From Auricularia sp. M13 (Eukaryota; Basidiomycota; Agaricomycetes; Auriculariales; Auriculariaceae), in assembly GCA_037042915.1 (NCBI GenBank), contig CM073201.1, positions 3,100,001 to 3,164,000 on the forward strand: a stretch of DNA of 64,000 nt, given 5' to 3'. Shown here one piece after another: positions 19,702 to 31,103 of this stretch (its first letter is position 1; every line of letters starts with the position of its first letter). Made by a program: the position numbers and the translations under genes. The notes below the pieces were generated by a model that saw only the letters and a program-made list of their open reading frames with translations, searched no databases and was not told the origin of the DNA.

Positions 19702-22365
19702 ATGTCGCTCGTCAACGCGACTATCGTCAAGCTGCCCTCAGGCCTCCACTATATTACGTCTGGCCAATACACGCCTGGCGACTCGGCCGGCGTCGTGGTA
19801 AGTATCTTATCGCCCTGCGCTCGCGGAAATCGCTCATACAGCAAGAGGCTCTGGTTATAGCGGCGGGCATGTCCTGCATTTCTGTGGTCACGCTCCTTAT
19901 TCTTCTCATCGTGCGTGTTCAAAGCGTTTCTATTGTTGTCATGCTGAACTAAGTCTCCGCTAGATCTCGGCGACGCGCTCCGTCCAAGCTCCCGGACAGG
20001 TTGTGTTTATCCGCACGCACGTCGCCGCGTATTTCGTCTCGCTACTCTTCTGTGACTTTTGGCAATGTACGTCCGTCAGTCGCCTGTCCTGTTCGCACCC
20101 ATCACTGAACACGCGCCGCAGCCATCGGCTCCCTGCTTAGCATTCGCTGGGTGCATGATCAGGGCGTGAGCATCGGTGTCTCGTGCACCGCCCAGGGTGC
20201 GTCCCTTCACAAACACCCCTATATAGGCGTTCGGCTGACCTCGCTATTTCAGCCGCGATCAAGAATGGAGGAAACGTTGGAACTGCAATCTGGTGCGCAT
20301 TAGGGCGTTTCACGGTAGCGTTTTTGACATCGTTTTTGGGCCATTTTGATTGCGTTTTTCGTGTTCGTTTTAGCAAAGATTCAACTGAGAAACCATCAAA
20401 ACGAACTCAAAAAATGATGCAAAAAAAGCATGGCCATGCTAAAACGACTCGCGAGTCGTTTCTGCGCTCGTTTTAGGTCGTTTTTGATCCAGTTCTTTGG
20501 AAACGGACAAAAAACGAAACAAAAAACGAGATCAAAAACGCATCAAAAACGGCCCAAAAAACGTACCGTGAAACGCCCTATTGCCTGTCGCTTTTTTGTC
20601 GACTGTCTGACCCAATGCAGGTCATTGGTTATCGCACTCCACACGTTCTTCGTCTTGTTTGTTGGTCGTCGCCCATGGGAGCCTGCGCTCTACATCACGC
20701 TCATTCTCGTTTGGTCTCTCATCGGTTTCATCGTCGTCCTCGGACCCGGCATTATCGAGGACGCTGCGCGCGGTCCCTATTTTGGTATTTCTGGCGCCTG
20801 GTCTGTCGTCCTGTATGTTCGATGCGCGCATGCGGTGGCTGATATCTCCGGCTGTGCAGGTGCTGGATCACGGATGGATACAGTTTGCAGCAGCTGATGC
20901 TCGAGTATCTATGGGTACGTCATCAAAACGCAGTAGTAGCTCGCACTTCAGCTTCAGCGTTCAACCCCTTTACAGATGTTCTCTTCCGCATTTATCAGCT
21001 TGATTCTCTATGCCCTCATCCTACTCAAACTCCGCGGTAACTTGGTTATTTCTGGCAAGAAGTGGAAGCTCCGCCGGGCGCCCGTCATTGGACGATGGGA
21101 CCCGCAGACTGGTCAGGGCACGCTTGAGGGTCAGGTTACTGGCATTACACGCCAAATGATGCTGTACGTTTCCATTAAACAGCCTGGTCCGTTTCTGATG
21201 TCTTTCCAGCTATCCTGTGTGTATCTCCAGTGAGGAAATTGCTTGCAGCTCACCTTGCTTTGTCCTAGACGGCTTATATCATTGTCATTCTACCCATTGC
21301 AATCTGCCGATATGCTTCTTGGGCTGGCAATAACGTACCGTTCCAGGTAATCATATTCGCGTACGTGAACACCTGACACCTGCCTCTCTCTCTGTGGCTA
21401 ATCCCATTGGCAGTGACGTGATCTTCCTGCTTCAAGGTCCGTGTGGCTCAGCATCACTGTCACGGCGAGGGGACTAAGTCGTATGTTTCGCAGGATTCGT
21501 CAATGCCGTTCTGTTTATCTGCACCCGTAACGTCATTCCTGCGGACCACCGTAACATCTTCCGCTTGGACCGCGATGAGGAGAAGGATATGGACCCTGAG
21601 ACTGTCCATCTCCGTGGTGCGGGGAAGCCCATGCGCGTCAAGCAGATCAACGCCATAATCACAATCGAACCGGCGAGGACAGTCAAGGAGAGGGCACGTC
21701 CGTCTCCCCGTGTGGTGCAGATGAATCGACCAGCGCATCCTGGTCCGAGGCTGAGCCGTGAAGAGTTGGGCAAAATCAACGCCAACTATGCGCCCGTCCC
21801 ACCTTCGAGGCCTCCAGCCTCCCGTCCTCGAACACCATTCCGCATTGTGAATGCCACGGAGACTAGCTTCTCCATGGATTCACGCTGGGCCGGCGTCTCG
21901 CTCCTCGAGCACGCCCCCGAGCAGTATGTCGGTACGCACCAGCGCAGCTCGAGCGTCGCAAGCGACATCAGCTCCGTGTCCGACGACTCGACCACGCCCT
22001 TGACTGCCTCCGCGCGACGCGAGTCCGTCCGCACATCCCGATCGCATGCGATCACCCAGCCGTTGCCTAGAGCGACGAGCCCCTTGCCGCTGCTGGTCGA
22101 CGGCATGACTGCGCCCGCGTTAGTTGTGTCCGGCGCTTCCCCCGTCCCGGCCACGCCGCCGCGCGCGCACACGCCGACCGCCCTCTCCCTGAGCGCTGCC
22201 GCGCGCAGGCCGCCGCCCACCTCTGTCCCTAATACGGCGCGGCCGCCCACGCCGGCCAGCGACATGACAGGCATGCGGCGCTCGCATTCCTCCTTGGGTA
22301 GCCACGACCGCTCGTCCGCAGAAGCTCAATACGTCTCGATGGACCATGCCAAGACTTACAGTTGA
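19702..22365 (+). CDS. Seven-transmembrane receptor, Git3/cAMP-receptor-like GPCR
   Basis: A plasma-membrane receptor expected to couple to a G-protein alpha subunit; fungal relatives sense glucose, amino acids or unknown ligands. Twelve exons are read. Membrane helices in order include ALVIAAGMSCISVVTLLILL, THVAAYFVSLLFCDFWQ, SLVIALHTFFVLFVG, LYITLILVWSLIGFIVVLG, FSSAFISLILYALILLKL, AYIIVILPIAICRYASWAG and VIFLLQGFVNAVLFICTR. Exon 9 is 7 nt (21210-21216) and makes the YP of MLYP-TAYII before helix 6. The intron splitting the Trp codon of TAIW/SLVI is swollen to about 330 bp by a MITE. The last exon encodes a 280-residue Ser/Pro/Thr-rich tail (LTASARRESVRTSRSH), likely phosphorylated. Ligand unknown. 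Confidence 0.85.
20303..20578. mobile_element. MITE with TA duplication, in the receptor intron
   Basis: Ends GGGCGTTTCACGGTA and its inverse are perfect, and the repeat continues with GCGTTTTTGG-type motifs. Flanking TA occurs at 20301-20302 and 20579-20580. At 276 bp without coding capacity, it fits a Tc1/mariner-like MITE. The inside is made of CGTTTTT / AAAAACG runs. Both host splice sites are intact, so it should be removed with the intron. Confidence 0.85.
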
Positions 22366-22791
22366 TTAGTATATTTATTCATTATTTGCGCTTTTCACGT
22401 TTTCATTTGGTTGCATTGTTGGTGTTGCTTTTTTTTCGGACTTTGGCTTGCTAACGATGTCTACATCATTTCCGCTCCTTCGCGCACACTATTTGTTTTT
22501 ATAATTATATTTTCGTTCTTCGGGGAAGTATGGCAATGAAGCGGAGATGCAAAGCGTGCTGATATGTCACGTGACGGTGACCGATCACCTCGAGCATCCG
22601 ATTCTTGTCGTGCTGTACATTGTACTGCATGCATTGGTCGACACGGAATGCTCAATTCCCGTGCACGAGCGCCACGCGGGATAGCACCCCGGGAGAAGGC
22701 CATGTTAACAGCACGCTGTGCACGGCAGCAATGGTGGAAGTTGTGAGTGTTTGCTCTCCAGCCTCGTGTCCTCTCTCCACCTCGCTCTCTG
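22366..22791. other. Intergenic, no gene seen
   Basis: AT-rich 3' flank of the receptor gene with a T-tract near 22430, then promoter sequence of the next gene. No RNA gene or repeat recognised. Confidence 0.5.
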
Positions 22792-23655
22792 ATGGTCATC
22801 GTTGCAAATGCATTCAAAGACATTTCCACGCTCTTGGAGCTGGCCTGGGTAATCCGTCGATCGCTGCACGATGCCAGCGATGCATCGCAAGACATCCGGA
22901 AAGCCGTCGTCTGTCTAGACGAGTTCACTTCCGCACTGCAGACCGTTCACGCGGTCCTAGGCAATGGCGGGGGAAACGTCCCTGACAGTCTACAGAACGG
23001 CATTGCTCATGCCTTGCGGTTATGCAACGAGCCTTTACAGGGCTTGCAAAGCAAGATCGCCAGTGAGCAGCGAAGTATCGAGCAGAAGTATGGTGCACGT
23101 GTGTGGCGCGGCCATTGGGCCGCCTGCGCTTTGACCATAGTTGGGGGCAAGGAGGAGCTCGACACTCTTAGACTTCGGCTTACGGAGCAGATGAAGATCG
23201 TCACAACCATGGTCGATGCTTTAACTGGGTATCTCCAACTGCACAGACCTTATTTCCTTTGCTCATCACATCTTGCAGTAGTGCTAAACCCCACCATGTC
23301 AATCCTGTGGAAGATCAGCCAGAAATCATAAGAGTTTCCTCGTCGCCGCTCCGTCCGTTGAGAACGGAGCCGTTTAGGCCTGCAGCTTTCCCGGGAGCAA
23401 TGGGACCACATTCCCGGACGAGCTGGGACGAAGGCATCCCTACCCATGCATATTTTCAAGAGCGATCGCCCCGACGGCAACGCGTGTCCAGTAGCCATAT
23501 GTTCGCCGAAGACGTAAGATACTCTCAACCTTATTATCGTGATACCATTTGCTGATTCTTCCATGCAGCCTGATTTCGCTATATTCTCATCCCACGCGTT
23601 ACACTTGGAGATGCTTCTCAATGGCTTCCACGATGCAAAACCCCGAGAACGGTAA
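22792..23655 (+). CDS. Hypothetical protein with fungal N-terminal helical domain
   Basis: The ATG at 22792 opens MVIVANAFKDISTLLELAWV, a helical start like the N-terminal domain of many basidiomycete proteins of unknown role (a region often placed before NACHT, ankyrin or nothing). Two introns are clear: donor after ALTG (GTATCT...TTGCAG) leading to SAKPHHVNPVEDQ, and donor after FAED (GTAAGA...ATGCAG) leading to PDFAIFSSHALHLEMLLNGF. The frame ends in TAA at 23653-23655, about 250 residues. The middle is Pro/Arg/Ser-rich and probably disordered. There is no catalytic motif and the function is unknown. Confidence 0.65.
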
Positions 23656-24698
23656 GCGGGGGAGATGCCGTTCGAGACGCAGGAAACGTATCTCATGCAT
23701 CGACGTTAGCCCCAGCGCAACCATAACAGAGGTTGACTCGGATTGATGAACAAATCTACAACGACCGCCGTAGATCTCACCGACTATTCCAGGACAGAGT
23801 TCAGCGCAGAGAACCTTGCTGTTCCGGAATGAATTGATCAGCTGATTGTTCTTAATCAGCAATGCTAATGTAGAGAAAAGATTTGAGTGCGAAGTTGTAC
23901 TGAGAGACTGACTCTTGAGTGTCTTTCACGTCGATATGGCCGGGACTATTTGTAAGTTGTTGGTGGCCTTATATGCCTCAGTGTCGCCGGAGCCACAGCC
24001 ATCAATATAAAAACCTTTGCTCACATCGACGGCCAAAATGCTCACTTGTCTCATCTACTATAACAGCCGCCGAAACCGACTGCAGTCTTGGAGAGACTGA
24101 TGCGGAACCAGGATCAAACCACGTCAAATTTCAGGAGATAATGTGCTCGAGTCCTTGCTTTGGAGGGTGGCGAGGCCGGGACAGCTCGTCTGCCGCCCCC
24201 GGCCCAGCTCTCAGGCCTTAGCGCCCAGCATGATAGTTGTCTCAGCGGCATGTGACTTACGGTTGCGGCCAACGGCTACCGGACGCGCAAGCGCGCATCG
24301 ATGGGTCTTGCGAGACCTCTCAAGGCACATAGTCTCCATATGTGCTGCGCAGTACTTTGAGCGCCTTTGCATGTCCTTTTGCGCGTCATTGTTGACAGTT
24401 AAACATCGGAATTAACACGGCAATCCATGTGCTGTACCCTGGCTGTACCCGTCATCCTCACAGATCCACAGATCAGGACATGAAGAAAGTCATCATACGT
24501 TCGATATCATTGGTCCGAGACTTGAAACTCGAGAGTTCTATTAATTCTCTGGCGCCAGTGGCTGTCCACCCAAAGCGCGAGCGCCTGCATATAAAAGGAG
24601 AGACTGTCGTGAGCCTGGTCCCTTAGTCCGCTCGCGGTCTTAGCCATCCACACTCTCTATACTCGCCCCGCTTCTCCCTACTCACCTGTCTAGTCGTA
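23656..24698. other. Intergenic, 1 kb
   Basis: No gene recognised. ORFs of 60-100 codons lack motifs. The right end carries the TATA box of the secreted-protein gene. Confidence 0.5.
24590..24597 (+). promoter_or_regulatory. TATA box of the small secreted-protein gene
   Basis: TATAAAAG, 102 bp before the ATG at 24699, followed by a C/T-rich leader typical of strongly expressed fungal genes. Confidence 0.6.
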
Positions 24699-25308
24699 AT
24701 GCACTTCTCCGTCCTCCCCTTTGTCGCCGGCCTGCTGCCATTCGCGTCCGCATATATCACTGGGCTCGCACCCTTCACTGGGACCTACAGGGCCGACGAA
24801 CTGACGACCATGTTCCCTGTCACCTTCAACACCGGTAGCACCAAGGTTTTGTTGTATGTCACGTACCCAAGCTTCATCTGCTCAGCAAAGTTGACGAGCC
24901 GTCTGACCCCCAGTTCCGACCTCTCCGTGAACTTTGGTCTAAGCACGATCGCGGAGCACACTTCAAACACATCCTTCGGCAAACCGCTCATCAACATCGA
25001 TCTCGTGCAGTACAAGCGCGACGGAGGCGTTGTGAGTATCACAGTCTCACGACTCCGGCAGCAGTTATTCATCAACCTCCAGTGCTGTTCGCCGTTCACC
25101 ATCAACATCCCTCTTAACAGCGCCGATCTCTACGACGGCCCTGGCGCCTACGTTCTCACCGCTGCGATCGTTCGCATCACTGGAAACTCGGTTAGTAGAC
25201 CTATTAAAGTTCTAACTACTTGTATTATTACTGACTGCCTGACAGCCAACGCAGAATACCTTCCGCGCTGACCCCTTCTCTATCACCTTCAACGCGACCA
25301 CGGCTTGA
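24699..25308 (+). CDS. Small secreted protein of unknown function
   Basis: The signal peptide is MHFSVLPFVAGLLPFASAYI. Exon 1 is 24699-24853. The next joints read KVLF/SDLSVNFGL, KRDGGV/CCSPFTINIP and TGNS/PTQNTFRADPF, and the stop TGA is at 25306-25308, about 145 residues in all. The mature part has alternating hydrophobic residues (FPVTFNTGS, LINIDLVQY, AYVLTAAIVRI), suggesting a small beta-sandwich, and ends SITFNATTA. One N-glycosylation site (NTS) and two adjacent cysteines are visible. The TATA box and leader suggest good expression. It could be an effector or wall protein; nothing proves this. No family recognised. Confidence 0.75.
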
Positions 25309-25732
25309 TACTCTCAACGGTTGACGGAGCATGTTGCATCGGACAATTTTATCTTTGCAGTATTAGCACGTAATAGTTGAGATTTGAATAAAGCTCACTG
25401 CTCGTTGGGAATATTATGGCCGACGCGATGCTGGTGATAGTAACTGGACTCCGGGTGCTGTATGGCCCACAAGCACACATGCAGAAACCGAATCAGAAGT
25501 AGCACAATGAAGATGTGCCCGGGCAGTCCACGACCCTGGAGGTCTCAGGCCATCGAAATCCAAGACCGTCAAGCAGCGAGGCATTAATTGCAGTCAGCGT
25601 GTTCAAGATTCAGAACTCGTTTTTTCAAAAGCGCGAGGACTGAACCGAGCAGAGCGAACCAGTCCAGAAAGCTCGAAAATGATGATGTGATTGATGTGTG
25701 GTTTGTACAATGAGTGATATGACAGCTGGTGC
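25309..25732. other. Intergenic between convergent genes
   Basis: This is the 3' flank of the small secreted-protein gene and of the DUF218 gene. No feature seen. Confidence 0.5.
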
Positions 25733-26985
25733 TCATGAAGTGTCCCATGGAAGGGCGCCGGGATATACGCGAGTAGGTCCGCCGTCCAGATGCCCAGGGC
25801 AATAGTCAAGTAGGCCGGCGAGCTCGGGAGACGATGTATAGTATGAGTGAAACCGATGAAACGGGTTCCGTTTTCGACGTTTGGCGAGCAGCTCGCTGTG
25901 GCACCCGTAGAGGTCCTTGGAGTAAGGAGCATAACCAAATTGCTTCTGTATCGACATTATTAGTGCGCAAGTCCGAAGGACAAATGATAGAGACGGACCT
26001 CTCCCTCGAACATGGCGGCAGCGGCTTTGTCGGCCGGGTCAATCCCAACGTAACTGAACCTGTCCGCTCGCCATCGCAGTGCCTGGGCGTGAAGCTCGAC
26101 AAAACGTGCGCGTTTGGCCCCGAAAGACACGACTGTTATACGGGTCGGATAGGAGCCAGTCACTTCGTGAAATCGCCCAATGGAGAAGAGAACGTTCTGG
26201 AAAGAGTCCAATGCGAATTGCTCGCTGGTTGCGCGGGGGAAAGGTGCGCTCTCGTTGTAATCGCGTCCAAAGAGCTTTGCATCATGTGCAAGGCGGAGGT
26301 ATGATGCGCCTTCCGTCTCAAGAGACGTTGAGCGGGTCTGGCCTCTAAGATTGATCAGGGAGTGCATCGCATCCTTCAAGTGGCTTGCACTGACCCGCTG
26401 AACACGAGCAAGCTTTTGGAGTCGGCCAAGTTAAGTTCGACTCTTGAATCCTATGTTAGAAATCGTCCTGATTCAAAAACCACATGCGAACCCTTTAGAT
26501 ATGTGCTTGAAAAATGTGCTGAGCAATTCCTGCTCGCGTTGAATTGGCTCCAATATCCAGTCGTCCTCGTGCATCCGTTCCTCCGGAGAGCATCCATGCC
26601 ATATTGCATGTCCAGCAACCTAGTTCGGGATTTACACAGAGTTATCTGGGGCAGATTGACCAAGGCGCACCACAATCAAGTGGTCCAGGCCTCGAAGTCG
26701 CGGATTTAATGTAGATAGAATAGAAAGAGGTGGATAACCACCGGCAACAGAGGCAACACCAGTGGCTCGCGAAATTTCAGCGTCTTGCGAAGCAAGCCAA
26801 AGCTGCACGTTGAGTAGCAGGGATAAAACGCAGACAAGAGTGCCAAGCCCGACTGCTAGGTTCGTAGCTCGAGATCTCGTGAATAGTGATTTGCGCCAGG
26901 ACGAGGCATCTAGTGGGATACTGGTACTGCGCAGGCGGGTATAGTGCCCGCCGCGCTGAACGAACGAAGCTGGCGCGGGCAACAT
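25733..26985 (-). CDS. DUF218 (YdcF/SanA-like) membrane protein
   Basis: Five exons. The N-terminus MLPAPASFVQRGGHYTRLRS is followed by one membrane helix (LAVGLGTLVCVLSLLLNVQL), then the DUF218 domain: GLDHLIV/VAGHAIWHG, WILEPIQREQELLSTFFKHI, LLVFSG/GQTRS, EGASYLRLAHDAKLFG, RATSEQFALDSFQNVLFSI, YPTRITVVSFGAKRARFVEL and LYGCHSELLAKRRKRNPFHR. The protein ends GALPWDTS. Bacterial relatives have a Rossmann-like fold and are linked to envelope barrier or S-adenosylmethionine binding; the fungal role is not known. All four introns are 47-55 nt with canonical ends, and each joint rebuilds the domain. A second acceptor exists in intron 2, so that joint is less sure. Confidence 0.85.
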
Positions 26986-27205
26986 GTGACGTGGAACAGG
27001 AACCAAAGCGGACTTTGAAAACCGTGGACCCTCGTCCTTCCGAACCTTGATGTAGTGATTATTTCCTTCACAACACCTCCAGTTCGACACTTTTAGATAT
27101 AGAGGTTCTAATTTCTCCAAATTCAACGGTTGGCACTCTGCACATCCACCACCAAGCGTCTAGCTTTGGGCTGACTGCCAGACATTTCTGACGCGGTTTC
27201 TATTG
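26986..27205. other. Short intergenic, DUF218 promoter
   Basis: No gene. It contains the promoter of the minus-strand DUF218 gene next to the stop of the SDR gene. Confidence 0.4.
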
Positions 27206-28668
27206 TTACAGATTGAACGGTTCGCACTCTGCATATCCAACACCCAAAAACCTCGTTTTTTTCACTGCGTCTTCGTCTTCTGCGCGACTTTGCCCGCGAA
27301 TACACCTAAACATAAATTCAGCACGTCTAACGATAAAAGAGAGCGCTGTCGTCTGGACTTACGATACGCATTCTGTCTGGCAAAGTCGATCAATCCAAGG
27401 CGTATCCCGACAAATTCTTCCAACGCGTGTGCCCAGTAGGGCGTACTGACGAAGGCCCGGCCAGCGCCCCCAGAGAGTCCCACGCGGGACAGCGCACTTT
27501 TCACCCATCGCCGCGGGCTCGGGATACTCGCGGACTCGCTCACCCAGTCCGCCATACCGTCCGCCTGTCACAGTTATCTCAGTCTGCGCACACAATCGGG
27601 GGGGGGAGCAGGGACGAACAACATAGCCAAGATGCACTGCCCTGACATCGACGCCCGACTTGGACGCCTGGAGCTCGGTGCCGAGGGCCTGTGTCCAGCT
27701 CAAGAGGAAGGCTTTGGTGCCGCTGTAGACCGCATTGAATGGGATGGGCAGGGCGCCGCCCATGATGGAGCCGATGTTGAGGATCAGCCCGCGGCGGTGG
27801 GCAAGCATGCCGGGGAGCACGGCAGACGCGACGCGCACGGCGGCTGTGGCATTGACGGTGATTACAGCGCCTGCCTCAGACCCAGCGACAGAGGCGAAGA
27901 GGGCGGGCGCGTGGTTCATGCCCGCATTATTGACTGCAGTCCCGATCGCGTCAGATCATCGCTACAGCGATGCACAATGACGCCGCACCTAGAATCCCAA
28001 CTTCGAGCGGCTCGAGAAAAGCATGAAGGGCTGCCCATTGTTCTTCACCTACTGTGGAAAGATCGATCGCGTGCTGGATCGTATTCACTTTGACACCAGG
28101 AAGCTCTGCTGAGATAGACCATCAACTCTCGGGAGAAATGCATGCAGTTGCGACGTACAGATTTCCTTTGCGACCTGAGCGAGCCTGGACGGCGTCCTGG
28201 AGACGAGAGCAATATTGAAGCCGCGCTGAGCCAACTGAAGCGCGAACTCGCGACCGATGCCGTGCGACGCGCCGGTGACCACTGATGGGATCATTCCTCA
28301 GCTAGTCAAGCATTGTGGAAACGTGGCCTTGCCAACACTGACCAGCCCATGCTCCTTTCCCTGCACCGTACTTGTCCAACTGAGCCAGAAACGTTGGTGA
28401 ATGAGGTTAAAAGCAGAATCATTCTGCATACCTTATCTCCACGGAAAACGAGGGCATTGAGCAGCATCGAGGCAAAGCTGAGGAAAAATCTCCCGCAAAT
28501 GTAGGTCCCGACGACAAGAATGATGGTTGTAGTGACCGGATACAGTCTCGCTGAGGACTGCTGAGTCAGCCTGAGTGGACGCACGAGCCCGAGCGCCGTA
28601 CCCAGGGTCTGCGCCGTCTGGCCGGGGTGTAGCGCGAGTTTGGAAGCAGAGGTCAGAATGGGGTACAT
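27206..28668 (-). CDS. Very-long-chain 3-oxoacyl-CoA reductase-like SDR (KAR family)
   Basis: NADPH-dependent short-chain reductase, ER-bound in this family, reducing 3-ketoacyl-CoA in fatty-acid elongation; relatives also work on steroids. The start is [16 protein letters not shown], then a membrane helix ([18 protein letters not shown]) and [28 protein letters not shown] with the cofactor motif TGxxx[18 protein letters not shown] (catalytic Ser) and YSGTKAF (YxxxK) follow. Joints at FRGDK/YGAG, WA/VVTG, EI/ELPGVKV, IL/VNNAG and GYV/ADGMADW are clear. The last exon ([19 protein letters not shown], stop 27206-27208) depends on a longer intron and is the weakest part. It may serve a specialised pathway, given the P450 and the second SDR copy nearby. 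Confidence 0.85.
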
Positions 28669-29929
28669 GGTGGACGGAAGGCAAGCAGCTTTTGCAACAG
28701 GATCTCCGCTGTGCGGAAGCTCCCGTGCTATACGCGTGCTCGAACCGACCCTCAGAGGGCATGAAGCCCAGGAGATCCTAAATCTTGCGAGAGTAGAGCT
28801 CTGCTATCGAAGGAGCGCCGTTCTAGTGCGTAAATCCCGGTTCTCTCGAAGCAATTGGGAAAGCGCGAACCGAGCAGTATCGCTACCCACCCTTAAAGAA
28901 GCATACATTGCTCTGCGTTACTTATTCGAGGCTAAAACTTTGAGTTTCTGGTATAGTTCTAGTGAGTGCTGCCTGTTACCGCGTATTGACCTCTTTGGAG
29001 CACAATTCTCGTCCTCTAATACCATTGATAGCAGTTGGTATCATAAGTATAAGTATTTGTAAATAATTTAGTGGAATATTGCGTTATAAAAAAATGATAT
29101 TTGAACCTTCTGATGTCTCCAGAGTGCAAGAACAACAAAGAAATATCGGAGTTCGGAGCTATTCCGCGGCGAAGCTCGCCTCGAGCAATCGTTCCCTTCC
29201 ATTTTGTCCATGCTCGTCGTTCCTTTCCGAAAATAAATCATGACGGACGATTAATTGAGAAAGAAGAGGTGATACAGGACCGGACAAGGATATAGCAGAA
29301 GCTGCACGCTGTCAAGCTCAGCCGCAGGCCCACTCAGATAGCCCGTCGGCACAGTGTGTGGAGGCGATCTGAATATACAGCAAGAAGGACAATCCAACGC
29401 ATCCCGGCGCCGTGTGGGTCCAGACGACCATCCCTTGGGATGACCCAGTCATCGTGGCAGCACCGCTTCCCGTCTCTAAGTCAGGCTCGGCGTCGCGCTC
29501 GTCATGCGTCGCGAGGGCGCAGTCTCGCGCGACCGTGCCGACCTGGCGTGCCGGATGGAGACGTAGCTGGCCATGCCATTGACGACACCGCTCGCGCGCC
29601 GGCCTGCGTCGTCGTCGCGCGCTGGGACCGCAAACCGCTGTCGTTTCAGCACATTTGGGGATGCTGGATGTACAACGACGCCTCTCGACGCCATGGAGGA
29701 ATCGATCACCGGGCTCATTGGCACGCACAAGTGGCTCAGGCGCGCGCGCAGTTCATCCGCTGGTGATTTGAAGGGAGCGACATGAGAACGGGATCGTATT
29801 CGCGAGGGCTAACGCTGGCCGCTGCCTGCGCCGGGCTCTGCGAACGAATCCAGTAACCCTGGCTCGCCGTACGATACGTAAAATTTCCACGGTAGAAATA
29901 CAAACGAAATTTCGTAAAATACAGATAGA
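28669..29929. other. 1.26 kb intergenic, only doubtful ORFs
   Basis: ORFs on both strands at 29318-29790 are GC-rich and overlapping (84-136 codons), with no motif and no agreed splice pattern. I cannot call a gene. The left half is AT-rich around 29030-29100. Confidence 0.45.
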
Positions 29930-30907
29930 CTATGCCTTTGTTTCCGGAGCTGTGTCGCCTTCCGCCGTCTTGGTCTCTAGGGCTGGAGTGTTCTCCTTCG
30001 CATCCTTCGTGTCAACGTCGCGAGGCGCAGGAGTGCCCTCCTTCTCAGGAGAGGGAGCTGTCGGCGGGAAGTACAGCGGCAAGATCTTCTTGTAAGAATC
30101 GACACTGTCCTGAAGGTTAGTCATGCTGATATTCCTGAGGTTTAATGGGGCTTCGCACTCAATCTGCCGGAAAACGGTGAATATGACACGGTCAATCTGG
30201 CAAGGTCATCAGAAACCAATTCCGTGATTACGAAGAATAAACGTACAGCCGCTCCGCGTTCTGAGGTCAAGAAGTCGCGTGTTGTTCGGAGAGCGATATG
30301 CGTGGCGTCATCCAGCGGGTAGCCGTAGACTCCTGTGCTGATCCTAGGAACATAACTTCAGCCAGTTAACACGACATTCGACGCCAACTGACCCTGAGAA
30401 TGCAATGGAAGAGAGTTTATGTTCCTGAGCGAGCGAAAGGCTGGTGTCATAACAGGACTTCAAGTCCCTGGCACATCTCTCCTCCTCGTCATCGTCGTAG
30501 ATGGGCCCAACGGCGTGTATCACGTGCTTTGCGGGGAGGTTATACCCCTTCGTAATTTTTGCGCCTCCGGTTTCGCAGCCATTGAGTGTCTTGCATTCTT
30601 CCAGCAGGCCGCGTCCTGCAGCGCGGTGAATGGCGCCGTCGACGCCGCCGCCGCCGAGCAATGATCGGTTGGCAGCGTTGACTATCGCGTCCACCGCGAG
30701 TTTGGTCATGTCACCGCGATATAAGCTGACGCGTGCGTTCAGCCCAGCATCTGGCGCGAATAACGGCTCTTTGGGTGGTGCGGCGAGGTCGCCAGACGCG
30801 TAGGACTGTTCCAAAGTCGGTATATCGGATAGTGCGACGGACATAATGGCTCTGCGCGTTGATAGCAGGCGTGTGCGCGCGAGAGAATGGAAGAGGCGGA
30901 GATGCAT
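29930..30907 (-). CDS. Macrodomain (ADP-ribosylhydrolase, MACROD-type) protein
   Basis: Removes ADP-ribose from acidic residues or deacetylates O-acetyl-ADP-ribose. Exon 1 is 30393-30907; the next joints are [18 protein letters not shown] and [17 protein letters not shown]. Macrodomain marks are [49 protein letters not shown] and [10 protein letters not shown], i.e. the MACROD signature with the NAAN and [10 protein letters not shown] loops intact. The N-terminus [20 protein letters not shown] is Arg-rich without acids, so mitochondrial import is possible (human MACROD1 is mitochondrial). A second Met (MSVALSDIP) could give a cytosolic form. The C-terminus is an acidic Pro/Thr/Glu tail. Confidence 0.9.
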
Positions 30908-31103
30908 CGATTGACTTCGGATGCAAAGACGTCACTTGTTGCCAGCTGGTCGGACCGGTTGCCGATCTCAGGCCCACCATTTAACAACCTCTGAGGTTGC
31001 CTCAGACGCTGAAGGGAGAGTACATCACCAAACGAACGACTGAATGAGATAGAAATTATGTAGGTTTACAAAGATACCGAGGTCAGGGCTTTTCTAGTCA
31101 CAT

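Noticed and set aside
29318-29790. Overlapping ORFs of 70-136 codons on both strands
   Set aside because: No frame stands out, no intron signals agree and no motif is seen.
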